A stretch of DNA of 23,104 nucleotides from a virus, in IMG/VR virus record IMGVR_UViG_3300035157_000415, positions 1 through 23,104 of that record; one strand, written 5' to 3'. How positions within the stretch are numbered: position 1 is the stretch's first letter; every line of letters begins with the position of its first letter. A program made the translations under genes and the position numbers. The notes beneath the pieces are model-generated. The model saw only the letters and a list, made by a program, of their open reading frames with translations, did not search any database and was not told the origin of the DNA. Positions 22,057 through 23,104 of the stretch are shown in pieces.

Positions 22057-22120
22057 AATTAAGGCAACAAATAAAGGACGTTGAATAACAGTTTAGCGTC
22101 ATGTTTAGGACGATTGAGTG

Positions 22121-22510
22121 TTAGTCTAACTCAACATTCATACCTGAGAAAAATGGCATTGTGCCCATTTTGTTTCCACTTAGATACCATGTCCAGTCTT
22201 TTTGAAACACTCGGCAACCGTAAGAAACCTCGTCTAGCAATGCATTTAGACGTGATTTAGTTGTATTTGATTGCCATCCACCGTCAAAGATTTGCACAAA
22301 TGTGTCACCCACTCTAGCAATTAGATTGCCATGTAAGTATACATTAGCAATGCGATCTTCCCAAGTCACTTGTGTATTTGCTTTCGAGAAGTTTGTGTTA
22401 CTTCTGATTGCTGAATTCATTTGTGATTCGATTTTACGCATGTTTGAAAAGAGTTGTTTGTAAGAATGAAAATCGGTTGGTTTCCCTCCGATGTCTTTAT
22501 TATAGTGCAT
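22121..22510 (-). CDS. Uncharacterised phage protein with LHGNLIARVGD core
   Basis: The ATG at 22510 with AGGA seven bases before it gives 129 residues; a GTG at 22555 is in frame but would overlap the helicase gene and has no such site. The N-terminal third is polar and helical (SYKQLFSNMRKIESQMNSA). It is followed by a beta region NVYLHGNLIARVGDTFVQIF, then GGWQSNTTKSRLNALLDEV and a C-terminal strand pair (WTWYLSGNKMGTMPFFSG). The scheme 'v.LHGn.Ia....d.v.it.aGW.t.TTr.RLNaLL' occurs in small phage proteins of unknown role. A DNA or RNA contact is conceivable from the arrangement, but nothing proves it. It is 38 bp downstream of the helicase stop and may share its transcript. Confidence 0.8.
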   Translation of the reverse strand: MHYNKDIGGKPTDFHSYKQLFSNMRKIESQMNSAIRSNTNFSKANTQVTWEDRIANVYLHGNLIARVGDTFVQIFDGGWQSNTTKSRLNALLDEVSYGCRVFQKDWTWYLSGNKMGTMPFFSGMNVELD

Positions 22511-22548
22511 TTCCGTGTCCTGTGCGGGAATAGTGGACACTTTGCGGA

Positions 22549-23104
22549 CTAGCACACCGCATGAGTGTGTGTGCCATCTATGAATATATCATTAACTATT
22601 CTTTCGATTCTTTTATAACACTTAGTGCCATAAGATTTGTGAATAGGAATAACACAATAACCAGTGGATTTGCGATACAAACTAACATTGCCAGCAGGAA
22701 GATTGCCTTCTTTAATGTTAATGGAATCTTGCTTATTAAGTCTAATAACTCTACCAATACTTTGTGCCATTTCGATGACGTTAAGGTTTCGCAAGAATAA
22801 AGTATGAGTGAGTCCACTAACATTAATGCCTTCTGATAAAATCGAGTAATGAAATATGACGAATTTCTTGTTATCGTCTTCACCCCATTGTTTGAGAGTT
22901 TCAAAGAATGTCGTGCGATTGACTTTAGTTTTGTTAACATAAGCACCAAATTTACTTGTAATGTGTAATACTTCATACCCACGAGTTTCTAACTCTTTGA
23001 GTAGAGAAGTATGTCCTAACATGTTATTTAAAATCCTGGAAGATGGGACACTAATTAACACTTTAGGTGTATCAGTTGTTGTTATTGAATCAATGTAATT
23101 TTCA
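22549..23104 (-). CDS. Superfamily 2 helicase, C-terminal part (5' end outside window)
   Basis: The frame is open to the window edge; the part seen is 184 codons. FVIFHYSILSEGINV is motif V-like and VIEMAQSIGRVIRLN is motif VI (Q-x-x-G-R-x-x-R) of the second RecA-like domain of DExx helicases. Before them, KVLISVPSSRILNN and LKELETRGYEVLHITSK form motif IV and Ia-like strands of the same domain. Walker A and DEAD motifs must lie upstream, outside the window. T4-like phages carry several such enzymes (UvsW and others) for recombination, repair and unwinding of R-loops; which one this is cannot be settled from this piece. The C-terminus, THTHAVC, is short with no extra domain. Confidence 0.85.
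   Translation of the reverse strand, partial: ENYIDSITTTDTPKVLISVPSSRILNNMLGHTSLLKELETRGYEVLHITSKFGAYVNKTKVNRTTFFETLKQWGEDDNKKFVIFHYSILSEGINVSGLTHTLFLRNLNVIEMAQSIGRVIRLNKQDSINIKEGNLPAGNVSLYRKSTGYCVIPIHKSYGTKCYKRIERIVNDIFIDGTHTHAVC

Noticed and set aside
22561-22800. Plus-strand 79-codon frame opposite the helicase
   Set aside because: Antisense to a recognised protein, with no start signal.
22596-22982. Minus-strand 128-codon frame overlapping the helicase end
   Set aside because: It lies in a different frame over the whole helicase motif V-VI region; the helicase frame carries the recognisable motifs.

Overview
The window looks like part of the genome of a marine T4-like myovirus, most likely a cyanophage of Prochlorococcus or Synechococcus. 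All supported genes are on the minus strand, so transcription runs from high to low coordinates. The evidence is the T4-type baseplate genes gp25 and gp6 in tandem, a PAAR tip-like protein, a very large YHYH-family virion protein directly after gp6, and many tiny, tightly packed genes of kinds I recognise from cyanomyoviruses. There is no tRNA, rRNA, CRISPR array or insertion sequence that I can see.

Layout in transcription order. (1) 23104-22121: the 3' end of a superfamily 2 helicase and a small conserved phage protein. (2) 22056-20316: a cluster of very small genes, several with overlapping ends. It contains an intrinsic-terminator-like hairpin (about 21905-21936), a near-consensus sigma70 promoter (TTGACA, 17 bp, TATTAT at 21083-21055), and an AT-rich stretch with paired TTTTCCACA sites that resemble the cyanobacterial DnaA box. 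A second hairpin (20256-20285) closes this cluster. (3) 20177-19498: an NlpC/P60-type hydrolase and a small AbrB-like protein. (4) 19404-1: the structural module, with a coiled-coil protein, a 1226-residue Cys-rich protein with DUF5648-like repeats, a PAAR-like protein with a probable TTG start, two very small proteins, gp25, gp6, and one open frame from 12310 to the window edge (at least 4103 codons) that does not end inside the window.

How they fit together: gp25 and gp6 build the baseplate wedge. The PAAR-like protein and the 1226-residue protein probably sit at the central spike or hub, and the NlpC/P60 protein could cut peptidoglycan during entry or tail assembly. The giant protein has the gene position of T4 gp7, but most of its length is a string of adhesion-type modules: GxGY beta repeats in at least three blocks, a YHYH-like domain, an EF-hand loop, a propeller-like stretch, a LamG-like domain, two carbohydrate-binding-like modules and helical repeats. 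My inference is that it links the wedge to a large peripheral baseplate or receptor-contact structure. The small genes near 20-22 kb look like early host-takeover genes of unknown function, driven by host RNA polymerase.

Protein families were assigned by reading the sequences without database searches. Domain borders inside the giant protein are approximate.
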